DNA of 64,000 nt from Anaerolineae bacterium (GCA_023382655.1 JAHDWK010000009.1:6190-70189); one strand, 5' to 3'. Shown: positions 1-9,080, counted from the stretch's first letter. Made by a program: numbers and translations. Notes: generated by a model not told the origin, from the sequence alone.

Positions 1-56
1 GCTCACTGTCCACCGCTCACTGTCCACCGCTCACTGTCCACCGCTCACTGTCCACT
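1..56. repeat. 14-bp tandem repeat array (family A, GCTCACT)
   Basis: Four consecutive copies of GCTCACTGTCCACC (last copy ends in T), that is eight degenerate 7-mers. It abuts the stop codon of pcm. The same GCTCACT / AGTGAGC heptamer recurs at 6629-6662, 21967-22045, 25114-25196, 33937-33997 and 37505-37534. Confidence 0.95.
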
Positions 57-58
57 GT

Positions 59-724
59 TCATCCCTTCCCCCACCCTTCCTCTCCCACCAGGGGCACAAA
101 CTTCACCGGGCCGAGGTTGATGTGCTGATAGTCGTCTTCACTCAGGCGTACCAGCCGCACCAGGTTTTGGCTGCCTCGTTTACCCACCGGCATCACCAGA
201 CGGCCGTACGCCTTCATTTGCTGCTTGAGTGAGGGCGGTACAATCGGCCCGCCCGCCGCCACCACAATGCCATCATACGGCGCCGCCGGCGGCCAACCTA
301 ATGAACCATCTCCCTGATGCACCTGCACATTGGCATAACCCAACGTCGCCAGCCGTTCACGGGCATACTGCACCAACTGTTCATGCCGCTCCACTGTATG
401 CACTTCGGCCACCATGTGGCCGAGCAGCGCCGCCGCATAACCAGAGCCGGTGCCAATTTCCAACACCCGATCCGTTGCCTGCAAATCTAACGCTTCCAGC
501 ATGTAGGCCACCACATAGGGTTGGGAGATGGTCTGGTGGGCGGGGATGGGCAGGGGGCTGTCTTCGTAAGCGTAATCGCGGTACTCGTCCAGCACAAATT
601 GTTCACGGGGTACGGTACGCATGGCGCGGAGCACGGCCGTGTCCTCAATCCCCCGCTCCATAATCTGTTCGCGCACCATCCGTTCCCGTTGGGCAGCAAA
701 GTCATTCACCAATAAACCCTCCAT
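59..724 (-). CDS. pcm: Protein-L-isoaspartate O-methyltransferase
   Basis: Cytosolic repair enzyme that methylates L-isoaspartyl residues in damaged proteins using S-adenosylmethionine. The 221-residue product has the family length. It carries the PCMT signature QTISQPYVVAYM at about residues 64-75 and the SAM-binding loop VLEIGTGSGYAAALLG at about 87-102. An internal start at residue 16 (MVREQI) is a plausible alternative because the family usually begins close to that motif. The gene is divergent from uvrC across about 170 bp that contain a GTACGGCCGTAC palindrome. Function is confident from motifs; the exact start is not. Confidence 0.93.
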   Translation of the reverse strand: MEGLLVNDFAAQRERMVREQIMERGIEDTAVLRAMRTVPREQFVLDEYRDYAYEDSPLPIPAHQTISQPYVVAYMLEALDLQATDRVLEIGTGSGYAAALLGHMVAEVHTVERHEQLVQYARERLATLGYANVQVHQGDGSLGWPPAAPYDGIVVAAGGPIVPPSLKQQMKAYGRLVMPVGKRGSQNLVRLVRLSEDDYQHINLGPVKFVPLVGEEGWGKG

Positions 725-752
725 ATTTTGTCGCCAATTCTAGCATAAAGCG

Positions 753-766
753 GGTACGGCCGTACC
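753..766. other. Palindrome centred on ACGGCCGT in the pcm-uvrC divergent gap
   Basis: GGTACGGCCGTACC is a perfect 14-bp palindrome between two divergent genes. It could be an operator, but the central octamer is so common in this window that the position may be incidental. Confidence 0.4.
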
Positions 767-833
767 GCTTTCGACCAAATGAGCTATAATATGCGCCGGC
801 AATGATCAGGGCATAATCTCATTTAAATTGTTC

Positions 834-880
834 TTTTTCTCTTTGCCCCTTTTGCATCTTTGCCTCTTTGCGTCAAAAGT
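834..880. repeat. Degenerate tandem repeat, family F (CTTTGCS)
   Basis: Run of CTTTGCCCC, TTTTGCATC, TTTGCCTC and TTTGCGTC units just upstream of uvrC. The same sequence, inverted, lies inside the aconitase X gene at 6672-6722. It overlaps the first codons of the longest uvrC reading frame, which argues for the downstream uvrC start. Confidence 0.8.
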
Positions 881-895
881 TTTCAAAGGCTTACA

Positions 896-2767
896 ATGGC
901 ATATTCTCCACCCGAAAACATCCAGGAAATCCTGAAGAAACTGCCCATCAAACCGGGCGTTTATTTACATAAAGATAAATACGGCACCATCATCTACGTA
1001 GGAAAGGCGATCAACCTGCGCAGCCGCGTCCGTTCCTACTTTCACGAAAATGTAGACTCCATCAAAACCTCCCGCCTGCGCCGCGAAATCTTCGAACTGG
1101 AAATCATCACCACCGAAAGTGAACTGGAAGCGCTGCTGCTGGAAAACACTCTCATCAAGAAGCACAAACCCAAATACAACATCCGCCTCAAGGACGACAA
1201 ACGCTACCCCTACATCAAAATACATTGGCAGGATGACTTCCCCAAAGTGACCGTCACCCGGCGCATGGAGCGGGACGGGGCGCGCTATTTTGGCCCTTAC
1301 ACCTCCGTTTGGGCCGTCCACCAAACGTTGGACATGCTGCGCAAAATTTTCCCCTACCTGACCTGTGATCGCATCATCACCGGGCAGGACGAACGCGCCT
1401 GCCTCTACTTTGACATCAAACTGTGCAACGGCCCTTGCATTGGCGCAGTCAACCGGGAGCAGTACCGGGCCATGATTCAAGACCTGATGGATTTTCTGAA
1501 TGGCAAGTCAGAACACATTGCCAAAGAGATTGAGCAGAAAATGGCAAGGGCGGCGGAAAATTTGCAGTTTGAGAAGGCGGCGGAGTATCGGGATCAGTTG
1601 ACGGCCGTGACCAAAGTCATCGCCAAACAAAAAGTCATCTCTGCCGCCAACGCTGACCAGGACGTCATTGCCTTCGCCCGCGACCAGGGCGACGCCTGCG
1701 TCCAGGTCTTTTTCATACGTTATGGTAAGTTGATCGGCCGGGAATACTTCATGCTCGATAATGCCGAAGGCGAAACTGACGAAACCATCCTCAGCGACTT
1801 CCTCACCCGCTTCTATGACGAAGCCGCCCACATCCCCAAAGAAGTGCTGCTGCCCAGCGAAGTCTCCGAAGCGATGGTCATCGAAGAATGGCTGCGGCGA
1901 AAACGCAACACCAAAGTCACCATCACCGTGCCCCAAAAAGGCAAGAAAAAAGAACTGGTGCAAATGGCCGCCACCAACGCCCAGGACACGCTGAACACCA
2001 TTCGCCAGCAGTGGGAAGCCGACCGCTCCAAACATGTGCAGGCCATGGCCGAACTGCAAGAGGCCCTGAATTTGCCTACCCCGCCGGCGCGCATTGAATG
2101 TTACGACATCAGCCACACGCAGGGCACCAACACCGTCGCCTCCATGGTCGTTTTTGTGCAGGGCGCGCCCAAAAAGAGCGACTACCGCCGCTTCAATATT
2201 CACACCGTCACCAATGACGACTTTGGCGCCATGAAAGAGACGCTCATCCGCCGCTTCCATCGTTACCAGGAATCATTGGCGGGTGAACTGCACGATGCCA
2301 GCCAGATCGGCAAACAAAAAGATACCGCCTGGGCCATCTTGCCCGACCTGCTCATCGTAGATGGCGGCAAAGGTCAGTTGAGTATGGCCGTGGACGTGCT
2401 GCGCGAATTTGGGCTGGAAGGGGAAGTGCCGTTGGCCGGTCTGGCCAAACAAGAGGAAGAGCTATTTGTGCCCGGCAATCCCCGCTCTATTCTGCTGGAT
2501 CGGCGGTCGCAGGGGTTGTATCTGGTGCAGCGGGTACGGGATGAGGCCCACCGTTTTGCCAACGAGGGGCACCGCAAGCAGCGGTCAAAGGTGGGCACGG
2601 CTTCCATTCTGGACAGCATCCCTGGCGTTGGCCCCAAGCGGCGCAAACTGCTGCTGGATCGTTTTGGCTCGCTGGACGGCATTCGCCAGGCTACTGTGGA
2701 AGAGATCGCCACCGTGCCCGGCATCCCCATCGAAGTGGCCGAAGCGGTGAAGGCACATCTGGACTGA
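896..2767 (+). CDS. uvrC: Excinuclease ABC subunit C
   Basis: UvrC makes both incisions in nucleotide excision repair after UvrAB loads it. From the chosen start MAYSPPENIQ the protein has 623 residues. It has a GIY-YIG nuclease domain at about 17-95 (GVY...IIYVGK), cysteines at 157, 169, 177 and 181 spaced like the UvrC Fe-S site, a UVR motif at about 211-238, an RNase H-like second nuclease domain (ECYDISHTQG, LLIVDGGKGQL) and C-terminal helix-hairpin-helix motifs (SIPGVGPKRRKLLL). The frame is open 12 codons further upstream to 860, but that extension is encoded by repeat DNA, so 896 is preferred. Confidence 0.96.
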   Translation: MAYSPPENIQEILKKLPIKPGVYLHKDKYGTIIYVGKAINLRSRVRSYFHENVDSIKTSRLRREIFELEIITTESELEALLLENTLIKKHKPKYNIRLKDDKRYPYIKIHWQDDFPKVTVTRRMERDGARYFGPYTSVWAVHQTLDMLRKIFPYLTCDRIITGQDERACLYFDIKLCNGPCIGAVNREQYRAMIQDLMDFLNGKSEHIAKEIEQKMARAAENLQFEKAAEYRDQLTAVTKVIAKQKVISAANADQDVIAFARDQGDACVQVFFIRYGKLIGREYFMLDNAEGETDETILSDFLTRFYDEAAHIPKEVLLPSEVSEAMVIEEWLRRKRNTKVTITVPQKGKKKELVQMAATNAQDTLNTIRQQWEADRSKHVQAMAELQEALNLPTPPARIECYDISHTQGTNTVASMVVFVQGAPKKSDYRRFNIHTVTNDDFGAMKETLIRRFHRYQESLAGELHDASQIGKQKDTAWAILPDLLIVDGGKGQLSMAVDVLREFGLEGEVPLAGLAKQEEELFVPGNPRSILLDRRSQGLYLVQRVRDEAHRFANEGHRKQRSKVGTASILDSIPGVGPKRRKLLLDRFGSLDGIRQATVEEIATVPGIPIEVAEAVKAHLD

Positions 2768-2911
2768 GGCCGGGCAGTCGGCGTATTCCCTTAGCATGAA
2801 TGTGCCATTCCGAACCCTTGCATGAAGGTGAGGAATTTTTCACCCGGCTACGGCCGAAGCTGCCGCGCTTCGATCCACAAAGGACGCCAGGAATATACTG
2901 GAGGAGAAAAC

Positions 2912-3499
2912 ATGCAAGCGACACAACAATTACCGGCTCATTATCAAGAACAATCCAGCCTGGACGCATCCCGTGATAAACAGACAATGGTGATTCTGAA
3001 TCTGGCAGGCGTGCTGCTGCTGGTTCCTTTTGGCTGGCTCTTTTTGTACCTGTTTGCCACCATACGGCCGGATGTGAGCGCCTATAGCCTGGAAATTAGT
3101 GGGCTGGGCAGCTTGTTTCTATTGGGGGGGGTGCTGTTCGCCGCTGTTGGCGTCATTCTTTTACACGAGATGGCACATGGTCTCTTTATCTGGTGGTACA
3201 CCGGCAGCCGGTTCCATTTTGGCGTGGGCGTTGGTTATGCCTACGCCGCCGCGCCGGATTGGTATTTACCGCGCCGGCAGCATATGGTTATTGCCCTGGC
3301 GCCGCTGCTGCTTATTTCGCTTTTTGGTCTGATACTGGTGACGTTTTTGCCAACGGCCGTTTTCCCTTACCTTTTTGTCGCTCTGGTGCTCAATGCTGCC
3401 GGTTCTGTGGGCGATCTTGCCATGGTTGGCTGGCTGCTGCTCAAACCGGCTCATACCCTGGTGCGGGACACCGGCCCGGCCATCTTTATCTATTACTAA
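2912..3499 (+). CDS. DUF3267-type membrane metalloprotease-like protein
   Basis: Predicted integral membrane protein of 195 residues. It has a HEMAH (HExxH) zinc-binding motif at residues 85-89 inside a hydrophobic segment, and a later NAAGSVGDL element that could supply the third ligand. This is the layout of the DUF3267 putative zincin family, related to site-2 proteases. The start at 2912 is chosen for the strong GGAGGAG ribosome site; the frame is open to 2822 without one. The substrate is unknown. It may be co-transcribed with the hydrolase 10 bp downstream. Confidence 0.75.
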   Translation: MQATQQLPAHYQEQSSLDASRDKQTMVILNLAGVLLLVPFGWLFLYLFATIRPDVSAYSLEISGLGSLFLLGGVLFAAVGVILLHEMAHGLFIWWYTGSRFHFGVGVGYAYAAAPDWYLPRRQHMVIALAPLLLISLFGLILVTFLPTAVFPYLFVALVLNAAGSVGDLAMVGWLLLKPAHTLVRDTGPAIFIYY

Positions 3500-3509
3500 T
3501 ACCGAGGTT

Positions 3510-4469
3510 ATGATGAAAAGAACAGTGAAATGGATTGCCCTGAGTCTGATTGTGCTCCTGACGTTGCTGCTGGCAGGCAGCTTCATCAACCACACGATTC
3601 GTTCGGCGCAAGAAGAAACACTCTATCTGCCACCCGGCCAAATGGTCGCCGTCGGGGACCATAAGCTGCACGTTTACAGCGAAGGGGAGGGGTCAGTGGA
3701 GGGGCCATTAACGCTGGTATTTCTGTCGGGCAGCGGTACCAGCGCGCCCACGTTGGATTTCAAGGCGCTCTACGGCCGTCTCTCGGACGAGTACCGCATT
3801 GCCGTTGTGGAGCGGGCCGGTTATGGCTGGAGCGAGGTAGGCGACACGCCCCGCGACACCGCCACCGTCCTGGCCGAAACACGCCTGGCGCTGCAACTGG
3901 CGGGGGAAAGCCCACCCTACGTGTTGTTTCCGCACTCGATGGCCGGGTTGGAGGCACTTTATTGGGCCAACCTCTACCCCGATGAGGTAGTGGCCATTGT
4001 GGGTCTGGACCCGGCCTTGCCCCAAACCTATGAAGTCATGCCGCCACCGCCGCAACTGATGATTTCCCTGATTACGTTTATCGCCCGCACAGGGATCATC
4101 CGGTTCGGGCCGGCGTGCCAGGAGTTTGCGGCTGTCAGCGAAGGGCAGTTAACGGCCGAAGAAACGGCTGCCTTCTGCTCCCTCTTTTACCGGCGCACCC
4201 TGACGCCCAATATGCTGGCCGAAATAAAGGCCACAGGCAATCCGCAACTGGTAGCTGCCGCAGGCATCCCCGACGTTCCCCTCTTCTTTTTTGTCTCCAA
4301 CGCCTCGGACCTGCCGCTGGATAACTGGCCTGACATTTTGATCGCTTACGCAGCGGCCGCCGGGGGAGAATCTCTGGCGCTGGATGTGCCCCATTACCTG
4401 CACAACTATGCCCCTGACGTGATTGCCGCCGAAAGCCGGGCGTTTATTGAGCGTGTGGTTGGTGAGTAG
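3510..4469 (+). CDS. Membrane-anchored alpha/beta hydrolase
   Basis: 319 residues with an N-terminal hydrophobic anchor at about 8-25 and an alpha/beta hydrolase fold. The nucleophile elbow reads PHSMAG with Ser143, preceded by an FLSGSG oxyanion segment. A C-terminal HYLHNY supplies a candidate catalytic His. The elbow has His-Ser-Met-Ala-Gly rather than the common GHSxGG. The substrate cannot be assigned. The start at 3510 lies 10 bp after the stop of the DUF3267 gene, suggesting one transcript. Confidence 0.8.
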   Translation: MMKRTVKWIALSLIVLLTLLLAGSFINHTIRSAQEETLYLPPGQMVAVGDHKLHVYSEGEGSVEGPLTLVFLSGSGTSAPTLDFKALYGRLSDEYRIAVVERAGYGWSEVGDTPRDTATVLAETRLALQLAGESPPYVLFPHSMAGLEALYWANLYPDEVVAIVGLDPALPQTYEVMPPPPQLMISLITFIARTGIIRFGPACQEFAAVSEGQLTAEETAAFCSLFYRRTLTPNMLAEIKATGNPQLVAAAGIPDVPLFFFVSNASDLPLDNWPDILIAYAAAAGGESLALDVPHYLHNYAPDVIAAESRAFIERVVGE

Positions 4470-4497
4470 ACACGGCCGTATTTACGGCCGTTAACCC

Positions 4498-4878
4498 TCA
4501 ACTCCGGTTCCGCTCCTGCGCCCGTTTTTGGCCACCGTGAATACCTTTGGCTTTGGATACCGGCAGCACAAACAAGACGCCATTGTCGGCATTTTCCAGG
4601 CTGCCGAGGGTTTGTTCCGTTACTTCAATGAGCTTATCGGCCATTTCTTCGCTGTCTACGACAGTAAAAATGGTACGGTGACGCTGTTCGGAACGGCGGA
4701 AGAAGTCGGCCAGTGAGGGCATGGTGGGTAAGTTTTCCCGAATCCCGGATTTACGGGCATGGCCCAGACCGGTGCTTTCCAGGATGGTGATTCCCCCGAC
4801 CCCCAACGCTTCCCAGGCGTCCAGGACGGGTGTACAGTCATTCAGATCATTCAGAATGAGAAGAACCATATGGTACAT
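4498..4878 (-). CDS. PII-like signalling protein
   Basis: 126-residue protein beginning MYHMVLLILND, with the short beta-alpha-beta pattern of PII/GlnB-like or CutA-like trimeric proteins (ILESTGLGHARK, then a region rich in acidic residues and the strand DNGVLFVLPV). It begins 2 bp after the stop of the CPA2 antiporter, so the two are almost certainly co-transcribed. PII-like proteins are known to sense nucleotides and regulate the transporter encoded beside them, which is the likely role here. The T-loop uridylylation tyrosine of classical GlnB is not evident. Confidence 0.65.
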   Translation of the reverse strand: MYHMVLLILNDLNDCTPVLDAWEALGVGGITILESTGLGHARKSGIRENLPTMPSLADFFRRSEQRHRTIFTVVDSEEMADKLIEVTEQTLGSLENADNGVLFVLPVSKAKGIHGGQKRAQERNRS

Positions 4879-4880
4879 TG

Positions 4881-6101
4881 CTAAACTCCTTTTACCGGTT
4901 GTTTTTGTGCCTGTCCCCTGAAAGCATTGCGCAGCATAGGTGGTGTGATTAAGGTAGCGATGATGACCATAAACACAATAATGGAGAACGTGTTTTGGCT
5001 TAACACACCCTGGGAAATGGCGAAGGCGGCCACGATCAGGCCGACTTCACCGCGTGAGACCATGCCGATGCCTAATTGGAGCGATTCCCGGTTGGTGAAG
5101 CCGCTCAGACGCCCGCCCAAACCACAGCCAAAGATTTTGCTGAGAATGGCGACCGTGGTGAGGGTGATGGCAAAAATCCAGGCTGACCCGCCGATGCTCA
5201 ACAAGTCTACGTTCAGGCCGATGTTGACGAAAAAAACAGGTACAAACAACCCATAGGCGATGGCGGATAGGCCGTTGACCAATTCGGAGCGAAAGGGAGT
5301 CAGCCCCAACATCAGCCCGACCATGAAAGCGCCGGTAATGCCGGCCACGCCGCCCAGCGCTTCTGAAGCCCAGGCATACAAGAAACATACGACCAGGGCG
5401 AAAGCGATCAAACCCTGGAATATCTCTAATTTATTGACCCAGCGGGCCAGGCGGGGGATGAACCAGTAACCGAGAAGCCCGGCGCCACCGAGGAAAGCGA
5501 CCATGCGGAAGATGACCGTACCCACGGAAGCGCCACCGGTCGCCGTGCCAATGGTAAGCGCCGCGGCCACAGAGAGCAGTAAAATGCCCAGGATGTCATC
5601 AAACACGGCCGCACCCAACAGGGCGATGCCCACGCGGCTGCGCAAAACGCCCAGTTCCATCAGCGTTTGGGCGGAGATGCTGACGCTGGTGGCGGAGAGG
5701 GCGATGCCCACAAACAGGGCTTCGGTGGGTTTGAGGCCAAAGAGCACGGCCGTGCCATATCCCAATATCACCGGCACAAAGACGCCCATCGTCCCTGTAA
5801 TCGCCGATACTTTGCCGGATTTGAGCAAATCGGACAGGTGCAGTTCCAGCCCGGCGAGCATCATCAACACCAGCACGCCCAACTCGGCAAATTCGGCCAC
5901 CGTGATGCTCAGCAATTCCGAGTCGTTAAAGGCGGGAATGGCGTGGAAGATATTAAGCAGGGTAGGGCCAAGAATAATGCCGGCCATCAGCTCCCCCAAT
6001 ACCGAGGGCTGCCCCAGCCGAATGCTGAGATACCCACACAACTTAGCGGCGATGACGATAATGACCAGCGCCAGCAATAGATCTAATAAGTCATGCGACA
6101 T
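4881..6101 (-). CDS. Cation/proton antiporter, CPA2 family
   Basis: 406-residue polytopic membrane protein starting MSHDLLDLLLALVI, with about 12-13 hydrophobic segments. It has the CPA2 core: QPSVLGELMAGIILGP near the N-terminus and an AAVFDDILGI segment with the adjacent Asp-Asp pair typical of electrogenic NapA-type Na+/H+ exchangers (KefB has Gln-Asp there). There is no C-terminal TrkA-N domain. The frame is open a further 132 codons upstream, but that part runs through a hairpin repeat and overlaps the acnX gene out of frame, so it is excluded. The PII-like gene downstream probably regulates it. Confidence 0.9.
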   Translation of the reverse strand: MSHDLLDLLLALVIIVIAAKLCGYLSIRLGQPSVLGELMAGIILGPTLLNIFHAIPAFNDSELLSITVAEFAELGVLVLMMLAGLELHLSDLLKSGKVSAITGTMGVFVPVILGYGTAVLFGLKPTEALFVGIALSATSVSISAQTLMELGVLRSRVGIALLGAAVFDDILGILLLSVAAALTIGTATGGASVGTVIFRMVAFLGGAGLLGYWFIPRLARWVNKLEIFQGLIAFALVVCFLYAWASEALGGVAGITGAFMVGLMLGLTPFRSELVNGLSAIAYGLFVPVFFVNIGLNVDLLSIGGSAWIFAITLTTVAILSKIFGCGLGGRLSGFTNRESLQLGIGMVSRGEVGLIVAAFAISQGVLSQNTFSIIVFMVIIATLITPPMLRNAFRGQAQKQPVKGV

Positions 6102-6128
6102 TGTCTGGTTCCTTGTAACAGGTTTGTC

Positions 6129-6183
6129 GTTCGTAGTAGGCGATTTATCGCCTGCAAATGGCGATAAATCGCCTACTACAAAC
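6129..6183. repeat. GTAGTAGGCGATTTATCGCC hairpin (family I, copy 1)
   Basis: Two 24-base arms, GTTCGTAGTAGGCGATTTAT... and its near-perfect complement, separated by 7 bases. It lies between acnX and the antiporter gene. Other copies are at 37926-37980, 47412-47465 and 57611-57644. Confidence 0.95.
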
Positions 6184-6186
6184 GTT

Positions 6187-7968
6187 TTATTCTTCGCGTC
6201 GGGCCAGGACGCGAATGGTGACGTGTTCTCCCTGGCGGCTGAGTTCCACCGTGTCGCCGTCGTTGATGTGGGCAATGACATCCGCGTCGAAGGTATAGGC
6301 GTAAGGGATGCCTTCCAGGGAGCAGGCGGGGGCGCTTTGCTGGTCAATTTCGGTGTTGACAATGGCCAGCGGCGCGTTGCCCCGGTAAAACAGTTCCAGA
6401 AGGACGTAGGGGGCCACGGTGGAGCCGCTGCCTTTGGGGAAGATGGCGATTTTGTGGGCCAGGCTACGGCCGTTCGCCGGATGCCCTTCCTCTTCAATCA
6501 CCCCTGTCTCCCGGTTCACAAACCCCAATAACGTAATCGGCGTATCCGTCACAAACGCCTCGCCGGTGACGGTGAATGTGGACTGGGAAGGCAGGCCGTG
6601 CCCTGTGGCCTGGAATGGGCCGGCGAGCAGTGAGCGGTGAGCAGTGAGCAGTGAGCGGTGAGGGGGCGAGGCTTTCTTCTCTTCTCTTTGCACCCTTTTA
6701 CCCCTTTGCGCCTTTGCGTCAAAAACCAGTTCGCCGAGGGCAACAGCGATACAGTCGGATAGGCGCATCACGGCCGTGGGGATGCCATTCAGCCCGGACT
6801 TGATGTAATGCTCCGCTTTCATGGAGTTGGTGAGGACGCTTTTCACCCAGGCGGGGTCGTAGGGCACCACTTCGGGGCAGGTGTTTTCCAGCAACAGTGC
6901 GCCCGCGCTGGTGATGATGTCGGCCATGCCCAGTTTTTGGGCGATGGCTTTGTTGGCCGAGGAGGTGAAGACCCATAGCGGTGGTGCATCGGGATGCACC
7001 TGCCGGCCTTTGAGTAGTTCGGCCACCGCCCGCAGTTCCCCGACGGAGGCCTGGGGGCAGCCAATGGCGATGAGAGAGGGGGTGGTGGACGGCCGTAACG
7101 CCAGATACTGCTTCTGCAATTCCGCCTCCCCAAAAACAAGCTGCGCCTGGAAATCCCCTGCGGGGACAGGCCCATGCCCCTCCAGATAAAGCAGCGGGCT
7201 GCCATAATTGGCGGCCGCGGCCGTCAGCGCCTTCTTCTGTTCATGGCTCAGGTTGGTGGGCAGCCCTTTGATCAACGGAATAGGGCCATAGGGTGTTTTC
7301 CAGGCGGATGTACGCTGTTTGCCAATCCAGTCGCCCAAAACAGAAAAGTCGGTGGGGTCGGTCAGAGGGGTGGTGACGATGACTTCCAGGTTGGGGCGGC
7401 GGGCGGCTTCGTCCAGCAAGCCGTAACGGGGGGTATAGCCCGTCAGGGCACAGGCCAGCGCCGACAGCCCTGATTCGCGGTTGGTCAGCAGCCCGGTGTA
7501 GGAGTTGCCAAAGCAGATGGCGTTGGATTCGGCCCAGGCGGCTACGCCGCTGATCACCAGCGATGTCCCCATCGCCCCTTCCCATTCATAAGGGATGCAG
7601 GATTGGGTAGGCTGCACCCCCAGCCGGGTGTAGGCGGCCACAATTTCCTGGTTGTGTTCCCGGAAATGGGGGGCGGTAATGCGCATAGCGGCAAACTGGT
7701 TTTCGTCACAACCGGCGGCGTTGAGGGTGGTGGGCACAGCGACTCTGGCCAGTGGGTCTTGGGCCAGTTTGGCCAGGAATTGGCGCAGCCCCAGCCCGCC
7801 GGTCAGCGGCGAGACGCCGGAGAGGTGGGCGCTCTGGATGGGGATCAATTCAGTGGCATTGGCGGTGGCCGCCATATCCAGCAACAGGCGCATCGCCATT
7901 TGCCGGGCGACGCCTTGTTCGCCATTGAGCATAGCTTGTTGGTCAGAGTTAAGTTGAATCTTGGCCAT
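6187..7968 (-). CDS. Aconitase X, large and small subunits fused
   Basis: 593-residue protein of the AcnX family (DUF521 followed by DUF126). The catalytic domain covers about residues 1-413 (MAKIQLNSDQQAMLNGEQG, CIPYEWEGAMG, GCPQASVGEL, ENTCPEV) and the swivelling small-subunit domain about 450-593 (GEAFVTDTPITLLGFVN, GSGSTVAPYVL). Known members are hydroxyproline dehydratases in bacteria and phosphomevalonate dehydratase in archaea; the substrate here is open. Linker residues 414-449 are low-complexity (AKAQRGKRVQREEKK, HRSLLTAHRSLL) and are encoded by the same short repeats that fill intergenic gaps, so two ancestral genes were probably joined through repeat DNA. Confidence 0.88.
   Translation of the reverse strand: MAKIQLNSDQQAMLNGEQGVARQMAMRLLLDMAATANATELIPIQSAHLSGVSPLTGGLGLRQFLAKLAQDPLARVAVPTTLNAAGCDENQFAAMRITAPHFREHNQEIVAAYTRLGVQPTQSCIPYEWEGAMGTSLVISGVAAWAESNAICFGNSYTGLLTNRESGLSALACALTGYTPRYGLLDEAARRPNLEVIVTTPLTDPTDFSVLGDWIGKQRTSAWKTPYGPIPLIKGLPTNLSHEQKKALTAAAANYGSPLLYLEGHGPVPAGDFQAQLVFGEAELQKQYLALRPSTTPSLIAIGCPQASVGELRAVAELLKGRQVHPDAPPLWVFTSSANKAIAQKLGMADIITSAGALLLENTCPEVVPYDPAWVKSVLTNSMKAEHYIKSGLNGIPTAVMRLSDCIAVALGELVFDAKAQRGKRVQREEKKASPPHRSLLTAHRSLLAGPFQATGHGLPSQSTFTVTGEAFVTDTPITLLGFVNRETGVIEEEGHPANGRSLAHKIAIFPKGSGSTVAPYVLLELFYRGNAPLAIVNTEIDQQSAPACSLEGIPYAYTFDADVIAHINDGDTVELSRQGEHVTIRVLARREE
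6629..6722. repeat. Repeat DNA of families A and F inside acnX
   Basis: GAGCAGTGAGCGGTGAGCAG units (6629-6662) followed by CTCTTTGCACCC / CCTTTGCGTC units (6672-6722). The second part matches the repeat upstream of uvrC at 834-880. Both are translated as the AcnX interdomain linker. Confidence 0.9.
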
Positions 7969-8054
7969 ATTTTTGTGTTGCCATGCGCATTCGACTAACC
8001 CGAATGCGCTTGATGGATTACGGAATACGGATTACCGGTTACGGATGACGGCCG

Positions 8055-9080
8055 TTACTCGTCCTTTTTTGGTGGAATAGGCCGGAATCCGGTATCAGCT
8101 GTCATCCATGATTTGGGGGAAACAACAGTTGGCTCTTCCTGGGGAGTGGGTGAGTGCGGTTTTTTCCCTTCTTGAAAATGTAAAAACTCGCGCTGTGTGG
8201 GGTAAGCAAAATCAATATCCCCATGCAGCCGGAAGGCGCGTAAGACGGCCTCCCAAATTTCGTGCTCGCTGCCCCGTTTGCGGCGTGGGTCTACCAGATA
8301 ACGCATGGTCAACACCACGCCGCTGTCAGCCACACGAGTATAAATGATTGGCTCCAAACTGCCATAGGAAATGACGAAGCGGTCTGGTCGTTTTTCATAC
8401 TGGCGGACGCCTTCTTTCACGTCCGGCGCCAGGTTTTGGATGACGTTATTCAGAATGGCTTTCGCTTTTTCCCAGTCACTTTCAAATGTGACCATCACCG
8501 GGATTTCGTTCCAGATGAAGGGGTAGCCCTGGTGGGTGTTCACCAGCGGTGTCTTAAAAACCATGCCGTTGGGGATGTGGACGACGCGCCCGGTGCTTTG
8601 CTCGGCGTCTATGCGTTTGCCCACTTCCAGCAGGCTAAAAGCGAAAACACGAATGTCAATCACATCCCCCATAATGCCATCAATTTCAATGCGGTCGCCC
8701 ACGGCAAACGGCCGTCGCCAGACAATAAACACCCAGCCCGCCACCGACATGATCGGGTCTTGCAAGGCAATGGCGATACCGGCGGAAACCAGCCCCAGGT
8801 ACGTGACCAGCGTATCCACCCCCGCCAGCCAGATGCGCCCCACCAGAATGATGCCCATGATGACAGTGACATACTGCACCACCTTGCGCCAGTTGTAGAG
8901 CATACGTGGGTTTTTGCCGAACTGCCGGTTCACCAGCCGGTAGCCCAACCCGCGCAGCGCCCACAGGATGAGCAGGATGATAAGAGTCTGGATGATACGC
9001 GCCAGCAATTCCACCCCCACATTGAGGTTGAAATACTCCTGCAAGAGGTCGCGCACGGCCGTGAGTAATTGTTCCAGCAT
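8055..9080 (-). CDS. Small-conductance mechanosensitive channel (MscS family)
   Basis: 341 residues with three hydrophobic segments at about 25-45, 62-83 and 88-115. The third is a pore-lining, Gly/Ala-rich helix (GLVSAGIAIALQDPIMSVAG). The MscS beta domain follows (PFAVGDRIEIDG...GDVIDIRVFAFSLL). The C-terminal tail of about 35 residues is Pro/Lys-rich and probably disordered. Protects against hypo-osmotic shock. It stands alone, separated by unremarkable DNA from its neighbours. Confidence 0.92.
   Translation of the reverse strand: MLEQLLTAVRDLLQEYFNLNVGVELLARIIQTLIILLILWALRGLGYRLVNRQFGKNPRMLYNWRKVVQYVTVIMGIILVGRIWLAGVDTLVTYLGLVSAGIAIALQDPIMSVAGWVFIVWRRPFAVGDRIEIDGIMGDVIDIRVFAFSLLEVGKRIDAEQSTGRVVHIPNGMVFKTPLVNTHQGYPFIWNEIPVMVTFESDWEKAKAILNNVIQNLAPDVKEGVRQYEKRPDRFVISYGSLEPIIYTRVADSGVVLTMRYLVDPRRKRGSEHEIWEAVLRAFRLHGDIDFAYPTQREFLHFQEGKKPHSPTPQEEPTVVSPKSWMTADTGFRPIPPKKDE

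Noticed and set aside
1..56. Short tandem repeats considered as a CRISPR array
   Set aside because: Units are 7 or 14 bp without unique spacers, and no cas gene is nearby.
6102..6497. 132-codon N-terminal extension of the antiporter frame
   Set aside because: It runs through the family I hairpin and the acnX coding region in another frame, is low-complexity, and the family start MSHDLLDLLLALVI is internal.
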